A stretch of 64,000 nucleotides of DNA from Verrucomicrobiales bacterium (GTDB taxonomy: Bacteria > Verrucomicrobiota > Verrucomicrobiia > Verrucomicrobiales > DEV007). The DNA lies in contig JAEUHI010000085.1 in assembly GCA_016795385.1 (NCBI GenBank), forward strand, positions 124,001 through 188,000. Reading direction: 5' to 3'. Under the pieces are notes generated by a model. It was given only the letters and a program-made list of their open reading frames with translations. It ran no database searches and was not told the origin of the DNA. Each line of letters begins with the position of its first letter. Positions within the stretch are counted from its first letter, which is position 1. Positions 1-8,869 of the stretch are shown here, piece by piece. A program made the translations under genes and the position numbers.

Positions 1-7
1 GTCCGCG

Positions 8-1705
8 ATGAAAACGTCGTCCCTCCGCCTGCCTCTTTTCTGCCTCGCCTGTGTCGCGATCCCGTTCCTTTCATCCGCCGAGGAAGCCAGACATGCCCTC
101 GTCATCGGGAACAACGCCTACCTCCACGCGCGTCCCCTCGACAATCCGACCAACGACGCCAAATCGATCGCCACGAGCCTCGATCAAGTCGGATTCGAAG
201 TCACCCTGCGCACGGACACCGATCTCAAGTCGATGAAGGGCGCCGTCCGTGAATTCATCCAGAAGCTCCCCAAAGGCTCCGTCGCCCTCGTCTTCTATGC
301 CGGTCATGGCGTGCAGGTCAAAGGCCAGAATTATCTCATTCCGATCGATGCCGAAATGGCCGAAGAGTATGAAGTGCCCGACGAGACCCTGTCGATGGAC
401 ACGCTCATGCGCGGTCTCGAACAGGCCGGCACCGCCCTGAACATCCTCATACTCGATTGCTGCCGGGACGATCCCTATTCGCGCTCCTGGCGCGGCACCC
501 GTTCGGCCACCGGCACCGGTGGCCTCAACATGCCGAGCGATATGCCCCAAGGAATGTTTATCGCCTTTTCCACCAGCCCGGGCCGCACCGCCGAAGACGG
601 CGATGGAGTGAACAGCCCGTATTCCGCGGCCCTCGCCAAAGAGATCCTCGCCCCCGGCATGGATTTTGAGAAGGTCTTCAAGAATGTGGGAGCCCAGGTC
701 GCAAAGAGCACCGGAGGACTCCAGGAGCCGTGGGTGAACACCAAGTTCTATGGCAATTTCGTTTTCAACGCCGGCCCGGAATTGCCTGGCACCACGCCCG
801 TGCCCATGACCAACAACGCCCCGGCCTCAAACTCTCCGGCAACCGTACCGGGATCACCCTCCGCACCGGCACCGATTTCTCCGGGCACCACGACTCCTGA
901 TCGCTCGAATACCGCTCCGATCGAAGTCATCGTCATGGAGGAGCCTCCGTTTGCGGCAAAACCCGCCGTCGATCCGCTCGCGAAGACCCGGAAGTTTCCG
1001 GTTCTCAAACAGATCAGTGCCAAGGCAAATGACATCATCGATCAACAGAAGTGGCTCTCGGAGAACGGCATCGAACCGCTCTTCCTCGCGGTGCCCAATG
1101 CCATCAGCGGAGCACCCGGCGATCTGCCCCCCAACGTCCCGGCACGCGCCGGTGACATGATCCTGGTGCGGGCCTTTCGCGATGACGAGACCGGATACGC
1201 GATCTACGGAGAGGATTTCTCGGCCGGCCCCTTCCTCACCCTCTGGACCCCCGACTTCGGGAACCTCGTAGGGCAGTTCGATTTCAGCCCTTATCGCAAT
1301 GCTCCGAAGGTCGTGGCGGGAGATGAAAACTACGTCGACCAAGCGACCCGCTACGCCACCGTCGTCGATGGCGTCCTGTACGTTTCCCACGCCCACAACA
1401 CCTACGCGAAGAGCTCGATGGGAATGAACGCCTACCTCACCGCCGTCGAGGTCGCGACCGGGAAACTCCTCTGGCGCAGCGCTCCGCTCGTCTCAAACGG
1501 CGAGAGTTTCATCATCAAGGGCGATGGCATCATCTGTGGCTATGGTTTCACCGACGAACAGGATTACCTCTATGTCCTCGATCGACACACCGGCAAAACC
1601 GTCTCGAAAACCCTCGTGAAATCGGGTCCGGAACGGCTCGCCCTCATCGGCGATATCCTTCACGTCCGCACCTACAACACCGACTACCAGTTCCGCGTGA
1701 ACTGA
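8..1705 (+). CDS. Secreted caspase-like (C14 family) peptidase with propeller-like C-terminus
   Basis: Predicted exported cysteine peptidase of the caspase/metacaspase clan. Residues 1-24 form a signal peptide (hydrophobic core LPLFCLACVAIPFL, then SSAEEA). The peptidase domain spans about 27-255: the catalytic His is H100 in YAGHG and the Cys is C152 in LDCCRD. A Pro/Ser/Thr-rich linker (about 257-305) leads to a C-terminal half (about 330-565) whose segments ATGKLLW and DRHTGKTV resemble PQQ-type beta-propeller blades. The start is the first ATG, in front of the signal peptide. The gene converges with the next one, 10 bp between stops. Bacterial relatives act in regulated proteolysis or cell death, but the substrate here is unknown. 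The peptidase call is firm; the propeller is tentative. Confidence 0.85.
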   Translation: MKTSSLRLPLFCLACVAIPFLSSAEEARHALVIGNNAYLHARPLDNPTNDAKSIATSLDQVGFEVTLRTDTDLKSMKGAVREFIQKLPKGSVALVFYAGHGVQVKGQNYLIPIDAEMAEEYEVPDETLSMDTLMRGLEQAGTALNILILDCCRDDPYSRSWRGTRSATGTGGLNMPSDMPQGMFIAFSTSPGRTAEDGDGVNSPYSAALAKEILAPGMDFEKVFKNVGAQVAKSTGGLQEPWVNTKFYGNFVFNAGPELPGTTPVPMTNNAPASNSPATVPGSPSAPAPISPGTTTPDRSNTAPIEVIVMEEPPFAAKPAVDPLAKTRKFPVLKQISAKANDIIDQQKWLSENGIEPLFLAVPNAISGAPGDLPPNVPARAGDMILVRAFRDDETGYAIYGEDFSAGPFLTLWTPDFGNLVGQFDFSPYRNAPKVVAGDENYVDQATRYATVVDGVLYVSHAHNTYAKSSMGMNAYLTAVEVATGKLLWRSAPLVSNGESFIIKGDGIICGYGFTDEQDYLYVLDRHTGKTVSKTLVKSGPERLALIGDILHVRTYNTDYQFRVN

Positions 1706-1715
1706 ATCACCCCGT

Positions 1716-3275
1716 TCATTGCCCGCCCAGGTCCAGCCCGAACCCGGGGACACGGAATCCTCCTCCGCCTCCGTTGCTGCTTGGCAAGGCATGCAACGAT
1801 ACCGGGATCCCCAGCGCTCCGAAGGCCGCCACCACGTCGCTGTCGAGTTGCTCGTCCGTGCGTCCGCGCAGCAAGGCGGGCTTGGCCGATTCCTTGATCT
1901 TCGCGAGGAAATCGACCGGCTTGCCGTCCCCGCTGGCCTTCAGGATCTCCGGCACGACCAGATCCGCGGGCGGCGTCGGAGGCGTAGGCTCCGCGCCCAC
2001 CTCGATGCGCTCGCCCTCCGGCACGCCGTTCCGGAGTTGGGTGTTGTAGGTATCGACCCGCCCGTTGTAGGCGTCGACCTCGGCTTTGAACCGCGCCAGG
2101 GAAGCATTGAACTTTTCCACCTCCGCGTTGTAGGCGAGCCGCTTCGCCTCAAACTCCGTCACCGCGCGGTTGTGATCGCTGATGTGGGTCTCCACATCCC
2201 TCTTCGACTGCCCCAGCAGATTCAAATACGCCGCGAGCGTCGCACACGGTTTGTCGGGCTGATCGAGATGAACGAAGTAAAAGGTCAGCATCATCGCCGA
2301 AAGATAATCCGACGTTTCACCGATCCATGCCGCGTTGGAGAGGTCGATAAGTTCATGAGGACGATGAATGACCACCACCCCGCCGCCGTCGACTCCGAAA
2401 TCCTGGGCCAAGGTCTCCTTCAGACCGGCGGTCGCGTTTTTGAATTCAAAACGTCCGTTCTGGTAGGGCACCGCCGAGAGGTATTCGGCGAGACCTTCAC
2501 CGAGCCAAAGTGGCATCACTCCGAGCCACTCGTGCATCACTTGATGGGTCACCTCGTGAATCAAGGTCGAGGTGTCGCTGCTGCGGCGCAACGAGACCTT
2601 GCTGCCACTCATGCTCACTCCGAGCGAGGAATAGGGCACCAACACCTCCTTGCGCTTCGGTATGTAGACCCCGGCCACGTTCGCCACGTTGTCCGTCCCC
2701 CGTCCGGACGGAGCCACCGACGCGCCACCATTCTGCGAAGCGGTCTCCTCCGCTCGGTTGCGATTGAATTCGCGTTCGAAGCTGGCGCGCTCCAGAAACA
2801 GGGTGCGGAATCGCGTTTCTCCCTCGGCGGGTTTGGGATCGAGCCCGAGCGGCAGTGATCGCACCGCCTCGAGCGTGCCCTCGAAGACGCGCGAAGCTTC
2901 ACTGATGAACGCTTTGGTCACCTCCGTCTCGCATTCAAAGGTGAAATGGCGGGTCGTGTAGGTCTTTGGTCCGCCTTCCGCGGGGAGATTGGGATCGATC
3001 TTCGTCTCCGCGGGCATCGGCCCCACGCGCAGGGTCAGACCCGTCTCCGCGAGAGTAGCCACGTGCTGACGATCCGCCTCGCTCAGTCGCTCCAGCGGTA
3101 CCGTCGCCTCGCGGCCGTTGCGCAGTTTCAGGATCACCGCCGTGCGATCGGCCTGAACGAGTGATGCCTCGATCGCTTTCCCATCCTGGCTCGTCCAGAC
3201 CCTTACCGGATGTTCCGCCCTGGCCATCGGCACCACCAGGCCAAAAAGAAAGAGCAAAAGCGCAGCACGATTCAT
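1716..3275 (-). CDS. Secreted SHD1-domain zinc metallopeptidase-like protein
   Basis: An exported protein with a signal peptide at 1-20 (ALLLFLFGLVVPMARA). An SHD1 domain follows at about 25-75 (VWTSQDGKAIEASLV, then a conserved V/I-L-rich strand and LERLSEADR), as seen in many planctomycete and verrucomicrobial secreted proteins. The middle carries an HEVTHQ zinc-binding helix at about residue 240 and a downstream WLGEGLAEYLS segment that supplies the third ligand, the gluzincin arrangement also found in DUF1570 proteins. Residues about 370-430 are coiled coil with repeated A-[EY]-x-[EK]-V-[DE]-x-[FY]-N. The C-terminus is Gly-rich. Substrate unknown. The metallopeptidase reading rests on HExxH plus the Glu and has not been aligned. 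Confidence 0.75.
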   Translation of the reverse strand: MNRAALLLFLFGLVVPMARAEHPVRVWTSQDGKAIEASLVQADRTAVILKLRNGREATVPLERLSEADRQHVATLAETGLTLRVGPMPAETKIDPNLPAEGGPKTYTTRHFTFECETEVTKAFISEASRVFEGTLEAVRSLPLGLDPKPAEGETRFRTLFLERASFEREFNRNRAEETASQNGGASVAPSGRGTDNVANVAGVYIPKRKEVLVPYSSLGVSMSGSKVSLRRSSDTSTLIHEVTHQVMHEWLGVMPLWLGEGLAEYLSAVPYQNGRFEFKNATAGLKETLAQDFGVDGGGVVVIHRPHELIDLSNAAWIGETSDYLSAMMLTFYFVHLDQPDKPCATLAAYLNLLGQSKRDVETHISDHNRAVTEFEAKRLAYNAEVEKFNASLARFKAEVDAYNGRVDTYNTQLRNGVPEGERIEVGAEPTPPTPPADLVVPEILKASGDGKPVDFLAKIKESAKPALLRGRTDEQLDSDVVAAFGALGIPVSLHALPSSNGGGGGFRVPGFGLDLGGQ

Positions 3276-3395
3276 ATCGGATGGCTGCCATCATCACCGG
3301 ATGGGGAATCCGCCGTCAAGGCAAAACAGCCCCAAAAACCAAAGGTCTCGATGGTGAGGACATTGCCGCAAACCCAAGGCAAGTGCGCTGAGTTG

Positions 3396-3439
3396 AAAGT
3401 GCCAGGTTATTTTCTCGAGCTGAGAAGTGTCAGGTTATT
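3396..3439 (+). repeat. Two GTGYCAGG elements upstream of RAYT
   Basis: AAAGTGCCAGGTTATT (3396-3411) and GAAGTGTCAGGTTATT (3424-3439) are two near-identical 16-mers 28 bp apart, just before the RAYT gene. Both contain GTG[CT]CAGG. The same core recurs inverted (CCTG[GA]CAC) downstream of the gene. RAYT enzymes are known to associate with short palindromic REP elements, so these are the likely cognate sites. Confidence 0.6.
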
Positions 3440-3494
3440 CTTGCAAACGAAAAACCACTTGAAACTGTTCTCAAGAACACTTACAAGTCCTATC

Positions 3495-4523
3495 ATGCGC
3501 TTTCCGAGGATCAAGCTTGATGGCATCGCCCACTACCATTGCATCTCCCGCATCGCGGGCCAGGAGCACGCCTTGAATGACACGGAGAAGGAGTTCTTTG
3601 TCAGGCTCCTACGCAAACTCGCCGAATACCACGGTGTCGGCATTCTCACCTACTGCGTCATGTCGAACCATTTTCATCTCCTTGTGGAAATGCCGGATCC
3701 GCTCGTCTCGGCCGCACTCAGTCGCGAGGAAATTCTCCGTCGTGTCAGCATTCTTTACGGTCGCGACGCGGTCGAAGCACTGAAGACGGAACTGGCACGA
3801 GCGGCGGCTAGTCAACGCGCCGGATGGGAAGAAGAAATTCTCGACCGTTTTCGCAAGCAGATGGGAGATCTCTCCGGGTTCATGAAGCAACTCAAACAGC
3901 GCTTCAGCATCTGGTTCAACCGGCGCACGGGGCGCAAGGGCACTTTGTGGGAAGATCGCTTCAAGAGTCTGCTCGTGGAGGGCGATGAGAAAGCCCTTCT
4001 CACCGTGGCTGCATACATCGATCTCAATCCACTGCGGGCCGGCTTGGTGACTCGGATCGAGGATTACCGGTGGTGTGGCTACGCATCGGCCGTCGCCGGT
4101 GACCAACCTTCTCGCGAAGGTCTTGGGCGGATCTTTGACAGCACCCTGTGGGTTTGCGGCGAAAATCATTGCGTTGACTGGGAAAAGACCAGCGCCTCAT
4201 ATCGATTGCTGCTCTTTGGAGAGGGCGAGATCCGCGGGTTCGACGAAGAGGGCCGGCCCGATCGGATGGGCTTCACACGGGATCAAGTCGAGGGAGAAGT
4301 TGCACGGGGAGGGAAACTACCCCTCACCCAAATATTACGGCTCAAGGTGCGTTACCTTACCGACGGAGTGGTTTTGGGGAGTACGGATTTCGTGGAGGAC
4401 TTCTACGAGCGGCATCGATCGCGATTCGGGTCGCGCCGGAATTCTGGAGCGAAGACAATGAGGGGTGCGGATTGGGGCGATTTGCGGATCCTTCACGATC
4501 TGCGGAACGAGGTGTTCGGATAG
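3495..4523 (+). CDS. REP-associated tyrosine transposase (Y1/HUH, IS200-like)
   Basis: A single-strand DNA transposase of the Y1_Tnp/RAYT family, 342 aa. The HUH pair is N-H-F-H at residues 58-61, followed by LLVEM. The conserved AAYIDLNPLRAGLV helix near residue 172-185 carries the candidate nucleophilic tyrosine. The N-terminus MRFPRIKLDGIAHYHCISR is the usual RAYT opening, so I chose the ATG at 3495 even though the frame stays open to 3210. RAYTs nick and join REP hairpins and are usually single, immobile, domesticated genes. GTGYCAGG elements flank this one on both sides in opposite orientation. A divergent paralogue lies at 30339. Confidence 0.88.
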   Translation: MRFPRIKLDGIAHYHCISRIAGQEHALNDTEKEFFVRLLRKLAEYHGVGILTYCVMSNHFHLLVEMPDPLVSAALSREEILRRVSILYGRDAVEALKTELARAAASQRAGWEEEILDRFRKQMGDLSGFMKQLKQRFSIWFNRRTGRKGTLWEDRFKSLLVEGDEKALLTVAAYIDLNPLRAGLVTRIEDYRWCGYASAVAGDQPSREGLGRIFDSTLWVCGENHCVDWEKTSASYRLLLFGEGEIRGFDEEGRPDRMGFTRDQVEGEVARGGKLPLTQILRLKVRYLTDGVVLGSTDFVEDFYERHRSRFGSRRNSGAKTMRGADWGDLRILHDLRNEVFG

Positions 4524-4745
4524 AGGGGCGGATCGACCACTTAGGGATGGTCCGAGAGAGTTTGGCAACCGGCCAAAGGAGGTCGGTGGACACTTTTCGT
4601 ATTCCGAAGATATGAGATAACCCGCCCTTCCAGAAATCTTCGGCCTTTCGACGACTTTTCGCCCTTCCGACCAACTCCCATTTTTCCGCCGGAGGTGACA
4701 ATTGTCGCAAAAACGACGTCGCAAACACCGCGTTTCATCGCCATG

Positions 4746-4889
4746 CCTGGCACTGGCCCATCAATACCTTGGCCCATCAATACCTTGGCCCATCAATACC
4801 TGGCACTGGCCCACGTGGCACTGGCCCACCGGTTGGCAAGGAGTGCCCCCCAGCGGAAATGCCTGACACCGTTGATAATTGCCTGACAC
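4746..4889 (+). repeat. RAYT downstream repeats: 16-bp tandem array and inverted CCTGRCAC elements
   Basis: The 549 bp between the RAYT and ndk hold no gene. GGCCCATCAATACCTT occurs in tandem at 4755-4770 and 4771-4786, with a partial third copy from 4787. CCTGGCAC occurs at 4746 and 4799, followed by two GTGGCACTGGCCCAC units, and GCCTGACAC occurs at 4861 and 4881. The CCTGGCAC and CCTGACAC sites are the reverse complements of the two elements upstream of the RAYT, so the gene is bracketed by inverted copies. I see nothing recognisable in 4524-4740 or 4890-5072. Confidence 0.6.
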
Positions 4890-5072
4890 TTTCCCGTGAC
4901 ACCTTCACAAAATGAGAAGTGCCACTGCAAATCGGTGGCACCCTGCTCGTTCAAGTCGCAGCTACAGGCACGAGGGCCGCAGCGTCTTGATGCCCGGCGC
5001 CGACCGGATTCACCGGGGAATCGCGCCGACACACATTCCGGCGGATCGCAAACCTTGATCCCGGAACGGCTT

Positions 5073-5498
5073 TCAATACGTGAAGACTTCTTCGTCGCGG
5101 AAGAACCGCTTCACCTCAATTTCGCCGTTTTCGGGAGAATCCGAAGCATGGCAGATGTTGATCATCATGTCTTCACCGAAGTCACCACGGATCGTCCCAG
5201 GCTGGGCTTCCTTGGAGTTGGTGGGCCCGAGCATGCCTCGAACCTTGGCAATCACATCATCTCCCTCAAGGATGAGGGCGATGACCGGGGCCGATTGCAT
5301 GAACGCGACGATGCTTGGAAAGAAGGGCTTGTCCGCGACGTGGCTGTAATGCTCGGCAAGCAGCTCGTTGGAAAGCCGGATCATCTTGGCCCCCCGAATA
5401 CGGAAGCCGGCTTTCTCAAAGCGGTCGATCACTTCGCCGCAATGCGATTTCGTAACGCAATCGGGCTTGAGGAGGATGAGAGAACGTTCGGTCGACAT
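5073..5498 (-). CDS. ndk: Nucleoside diphosphate kinase
   Basis: Transfers the gamma-phosphate of ATP to nucleoside diphosphates through a phosphohistidine, balancing cytosolic NTP/dNTP pools. At 141 aa it is the family's standard length. The N-terminus ERSLILLKPDCV matches the ndk opening. The active-site His is at about residue 117 in NICHASDSPE, close to the canonical N-x-x-H-[GA]-S-D-S, and the MLGPTNSKEAQPGTIRGDFG nucleotide-binding segment is intact. Monocistronic by spacing. A 90-bp gap separates it from the lipoprotein gene upstream on the same strand. Confidence 0.97.
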   Translation of the reverse strand: MSTERSLILLKPDCVTKSHCGEVIDRFEKAGFRIRGAKMIRLSNELLAEHYSHVADKPFFPSIVAFMQSAPVIALILEGDDVIAKVRGMLGPTNSKEAQPGTIRGDFGEDMMINICHASDSPENGEIEVKRFFRDEEVFTY

Positions 5499-5588
5499 GG
5501 AAGAAAGGAGTTTGTGAGGGGAGTGTTCGTTCGAGAAGAGCCGCTATTTGTAGGCGGATAACGTGCGAAGGAAAGGGAAAAAATCACG

Positions 5589-6419
5589 TCATAGCCCGCG
5601 CTTGTAGGTCTCGCAGCGATTCATCCATCCGGCGAGCCAGCGCGATTCGCCGCGGTCGGGCGGGGAATTTTTCACCCGGCGTTGGAGAACGCGTTTGGCC
5701 GCTTCACTGAACTCCCCGGTCGCGGCTCCGGCGTCGGAGACGGGGCGCATCTCGAGGAGGACATCGCGCAATCCCCATCCCTGTCCCTGATATTTCTCTT
5801 CGGGCTTGATGCCCTCGCCTTTGAAATTCACATAATCAATGAGTGCGTAAAGCCCGTTCCGGCCCGATGCCATCAGGTAAAAGTTGGCCCGGAGACGTTC
5901 CTTTTCGGCAGCAACCGGGGTCGCCTTCTGCATTTCGGGCAGCGAAAGCTCCAGGCGTCGAACGATGAACCCGGTCTGAACGGAGACGGTGTTGGCGAGG
6001 AATTGGCGCAGCTCCTTCATGCGGGGGGACTGCTGCTCTTTGAGGAATTCAGCCCTTGAATTCCAAGGGCACCCTTTGGCTTCGGCGAGCCATCCGGGCA
6101 TCGCCGTCCCTCGCTCTTTCATGTAAGCGAGGAGTTGCGGGAAGCTTTCCTGAAACGGCCCCGGGCGCCCGGGGACATACCAGATGAAATGCCCGATTCC
6201 GAGAGATGGGAAATCCTCGCCGGTGTTCCAAGAAGTAAGCCCCTCGACCGTACCAGCACATTCGTTTTGCCAGATCTTACGGCCAATGGCGGTTGCGTCG
6301 GAATCGCTCAATTGAATGCCCGAGGTGCCTGGAGAGGGCGAAGGAGGGGTATCCACTGAGGCGCAGGCCGAAAAAAGGACCAAAATCGCGACGAGTGCGG
6401 CGGAGGAGAAACGGAGCAT
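5589..6419 (-). CDS. Lipoprotein of unknown family, possibly lysozyme-like
   Basis: A 276-aa predicted lipoprotein. The N-terminus MLRFSSAALVAILVLFSACAS has a type II signal with lipobox LFSAC; the ATG at 6419 was preferred over a TTG two codons upstream. The mature protein begins with a Pro/Ser-rich stretch. Then comes IWQNECAGTVEGLTSWN followed by FPSLGIGHFIWY: a Glu and a G-[IL]-G-H block spaced roughly as in lysozyme-type glycosidases (E...G...T-x-G-x-GH). That resemblance is suggestive only. A second conserved-looking block is MASGRNGLYALIDYVNFKGEG. I do not recognise a named family. An envelope location is firm; cell-wall hydrolysis is a guess. Confidence 0.7.
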   Translation of the reverse strand: MLRFSSAALVAILVLFSACASVDTPPSPSPGTSGIQLSDSDATAIGRKIWQNECAGTVEGLTSWNTGEDFPSLGIGHFIWYVPGRPGPFQESFPQLLAYMKERGTAMPGWLAEAKGCPWNSRAEFLKEQQSPRMKELRQFLANTVSVQTGFIVRRLELSLPEMQKATPVAAEKERLRANFYLMASGRNGLYALIDYVNFKGEGIKPEEKYQGQGWGLRDVLLEMRPVSDAGAATGEFSEAAKRVLQRRVKNSPPDRGESRWLAGWMNRCETYKRGL

Positions 6420-6471
6420 GCTCAAAGGTCGTTAATATGTCCAAAAAATCAAACTGCCCCTAAAAAATCTT

Positions 6472-6500
6472 TTGATAATTTCTATAAAATAAGCTAATTT
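6472..6500 (+). promoter_or_regulatory. Candidate sigma-70-type promoter for the zinc-ribbon gene pair
   Basis: TTGATA at 6472-6477, then 17 nt, then TAATTT at 6495-6500. They lie in an unusually AT-rich 120-bp gap between divergent genes and about 45 bp before the ATG at 6546. The -35-like box is good and the -10 poor. No Shine-Dalgarno precedes the ATG. Confidence 0.35.
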
Positions 6501-6545
6501 TTATAACTTTCCTCTTTTGTAGGCGCGCAGCGAGCCTAAAATTTT

Positions 6546-8825
6546 ATGGACTCTGATTTTGACATCACCCTGAACTCCTCGGACGAGGCATCCGAAGACT
6601 CTGCCAAGGGGCAATTTCTCAACTCGCTTGGTTTGGGCGAGAGCGAGCTAATTGCTCCGCTGAGGCGCGACCGTGGGACCAGGGTACAGGAGGATGAGGG
6701 CGTCGTGCTTTCTTCGATGCCTGACGATCTCGGCTTCACAGCCCCCGGAATGGTGCCTGACCGTGGGGTGGCTCTTTTGTCGCAGCAGCTGCCGAAAGAG
6801 CGCGAAACGATCACCGCGATTTCACTCCCGACCGAGGATGAGACACAACCCGAGCCGGAAGATTCGTCGAACAACGAGTCCACCGGATCGAGTGCGGCCC
6901 CCGTCGACCTTGAAGAGACCTTGAATCTGCAGTGCCCTGAATGTCACGGGTCATTGGTATTGAAGCGGCTGCACCTGGGCATCGAGGGTGCCTGTGTCTG
7001 GTGTCATACTCCGATCGTCGCCGCCGAATCCGGGCGGGACGGACAGGTGCGTGTGTTCCCGATCCTTGGTCAAGCTCCCGCGAGCGCCAAATCCGCGAAT
7101 GGGGAAACGGGAGAAGTCCCGGCTCCGACCGCGACCGCAGCCCCAGAGCCAGAGGGTGTGAATGCAGCCATTGAAACTCCGCCTGCGAGCGCCTCCAAGG
7201 AGGCGATTGCCGCCGCCGCCCCCTCCGAAATCGTGGCTGAAATCTCGACGGTTGAACCAAATGTTTCGTTCTCGGGATTCGGTCCCCTCACGCCTTTGAC
7301 CCCATCGCTACCGACGAGTGCTCCGGACAGTCCTACCGCCTTCGGGTTCGGACCACTTCCTGCTTCGGCTTCCGAAACGCCAACCCTGATCGCGAGTGCG
7401 AACGAGCCGGATGCTGCCATCAGCACTCCTGACCTCGACTCGCTCTATGAAACGGGAGGATTTCTGGCGGCAATGCCCTCAACCGCTGCTCCAGCAGCGT
7501 CCGGTGCAGCGATCGCGACCATGACTTCCCCGGCCCTCGTAGAGGTGCCTGTCCCCGGATTTGGCGCACCCAGTGCGGAAATGCCTGTCCCTGGATTTGG
7601 TGCCTTCCTACAGAATGCGAACACCCCTCCGACGGCTGAACCTGCCGCCGAAAGCGCTTCCGTGGCAGCAATGCCTGAAGCCGGCCCCGCGGGCGAGTTT
7701 TTCACGCCGACGCCATGGGGACCGCCGACACCGCTTTCGAAACCCACCTCTCCCGCGGCGGCCTCTCCCGCGGCCGACGACGCGCCTGCATCACTTCCGA
7801 GCGGTTTTGCTTCGGGTTTTGGCCAGACATCCTCCACAAGCCAGAGCGCTCCGGCACCCGCCATCCCCGCGGCTCCGACCTGGGAGGCCGCTTTCGGGTC
7901 ACTGAAAGACCTGCCGCCCACCCCCGGGCCCGTGCTTGCTTCCGACTCTTCGACGGACAAAGGTTTCGGCGAAGGATTTCTCAGCGCCGGCTTCGCATCC
8001 GCTGCTCCGGCGACCGTGATGGATCCGCCCGCGCCCGTGGCGAGGACGGCCGATACCGGTTTCTCGATCCAGCCTTCAACGGCAGCAAAAGTTCAAGAAG
8101 AAGCCAAATCGCTGGAGGAAACGCGTTCTTTTGCCCCGCCCTTCCAAGCGTTCGCCACGGGCAGTTCGAGCGACGGCGAACCAGTGGCAAAAAACCTTTT
8201 CGGCGAGCCCTCTCCTGCCGGCTCGTTGTGGGGTGCCAGCAGCTCCGCGGATGACGCGCCGACTTCATTCGTCCCGCTGACGCCTATGGCGGATCTTGGC
8301 GAATCGACTCCGCCCGTTGATGCCGAGCCACTCTTCACGGCTTCAGAAGATGAGCCTTCGATCGCTTTCCCCTCCCAGAATCCGACAGGCGCGACGTCGA
8401 TGTTCGCTGATTTCCGCGTCGCCGATCCGGAGGCCCCGGCTCCGGCTCCTGCTGAGGCTCCTGCCCCGGTGGGTCCACCCGCCCTTCCCGCTTCCGCCAC
8501 CGGCGAGTCGCCTCTTCCCGCGACCAGTCCTACCGCCGCTCCGACGTCGCTTCCGCAGGTGACCTCCCAACCGCTCGGTGCGAAACCCAAGCCGAAAGTG
8601 CGCAAGGGATTCATCGTGCTGATGGTGGTGATCGTGGGATTCGCCTCCGGCGCCGCACTCGCTTCTTTCGTCCTGCCTGTCGAGCAATACGTGAATGCCG
8701 CCCGTGCCTTCATGGAAGCGAAATTCAGTGGCGGCTCCGGCGTCGCCATCCCTCAGATGCCCGCCATGCCGGAAGGACTTGCGCTTCCGACAGAGCCACC
8801 TGCGTCGGTTGATGCACAACCCTGA
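6546..8825 (+). CDS. Pro/Ala-rich zinc-ribbon membrane protein (first of a tandem pair)
   Basis: A 759-aa protein of unknown role. After an acidic N-terminus, a zinc ribbon lies at about 128-160: CPECHGSLVLKRLHLG, then CVWCHTPIV. Most of the chain (about 175-670) is low-complexity Pro/Ala/Ser/Thr-rich, with repeated short F-G-F-G-like blocks such as PVPGFGA. One transmembrane helix follows near 690-712 (GFIVLMVVIVGFASGAALASFVLP), after a basic KPKPKVRKG, leaving a short tail. The layout suggests an inner-membrane anchor with a long disordered cytoplasmic region ending in a zinc ribbon. The next gene shares the ribbon and membrane layout, so they are probably paralogues and co-transcribed. Confidence 0.75.
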   Translation: MDSDFDITLNSSDEASEDSAKGQFLNSLGLGESELIAPLRRDRGTRVQEDEGVVLSSMPDDLGFTAPGMVPDRGVALLSQQLPKERETITAISLPTEDETQPEPEDSSNNESTGSSAAPVDLEETLNLQCPECHGSLVLKRLHLGIEGACVWCHTPIVAAESGRDGQVRVFPILGQAPASAKSANGETGEVPAPTATAAPEPEGVNAAIETPPASASKEAIAAAAPSEIVAEISTVEPNVSFSGFGPLTPLTPSLPTSAPDSPTAFGFGPLPASASETPTLIASANEPDAAISTPDLDSLYETGGFLAAMPSTAAPAASGAAIATMTSPALVEVPVPGFGAPSAEMPVPGFGAFLQNANTPPTAEPAAESASVAAMPEAGPAGEFFTPTPWGPPTPLSKPTSPAAASPAADDAPASLPSGFASGFGQTSSTSQSAPAPAIPAAPTWEAAFGSLKDLPPTPGPVLASDSSTDKGFGEGFLSAGFASAAPATVMDPPAPVARTADTGFSIQPSTAAKVQEEAKSLEETRSFAPPFQAFATGSSSDGEPVAKNLFGEPSPAGSLWGASSSADDAPTSFVPLTPMADLGESTPPVDAEPLFTASEDEPSIAFPSQNPTGATSMFADFRVADPEAPAPAPAEAPAPVGPPALPASATGESPLPATSPTAAPTSLPQVTSQPLGAKPKPKVRKGFIVLMVVIVGFASGAALASFVLPVEQYVNAARAFMEAKFSGGSGVAIPQMPAMPEGLALPTEPPASVDAQP

Positions 8826-8869
8826 GCCCATCCGCCGATTCCTTTCCAACGAACCGCCCCTGTTGACCC

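Noticed and set aside
3210-3494. Upstream in-frame extension of the RAYT gene
   Set aside because: The extension translates the repeat elements, is not protein-like, and family homology starts at 3495.
4755-4801. Short tandem 16-bp repeats as CRISPR
   Set aside because: Repeats abut without spacers.
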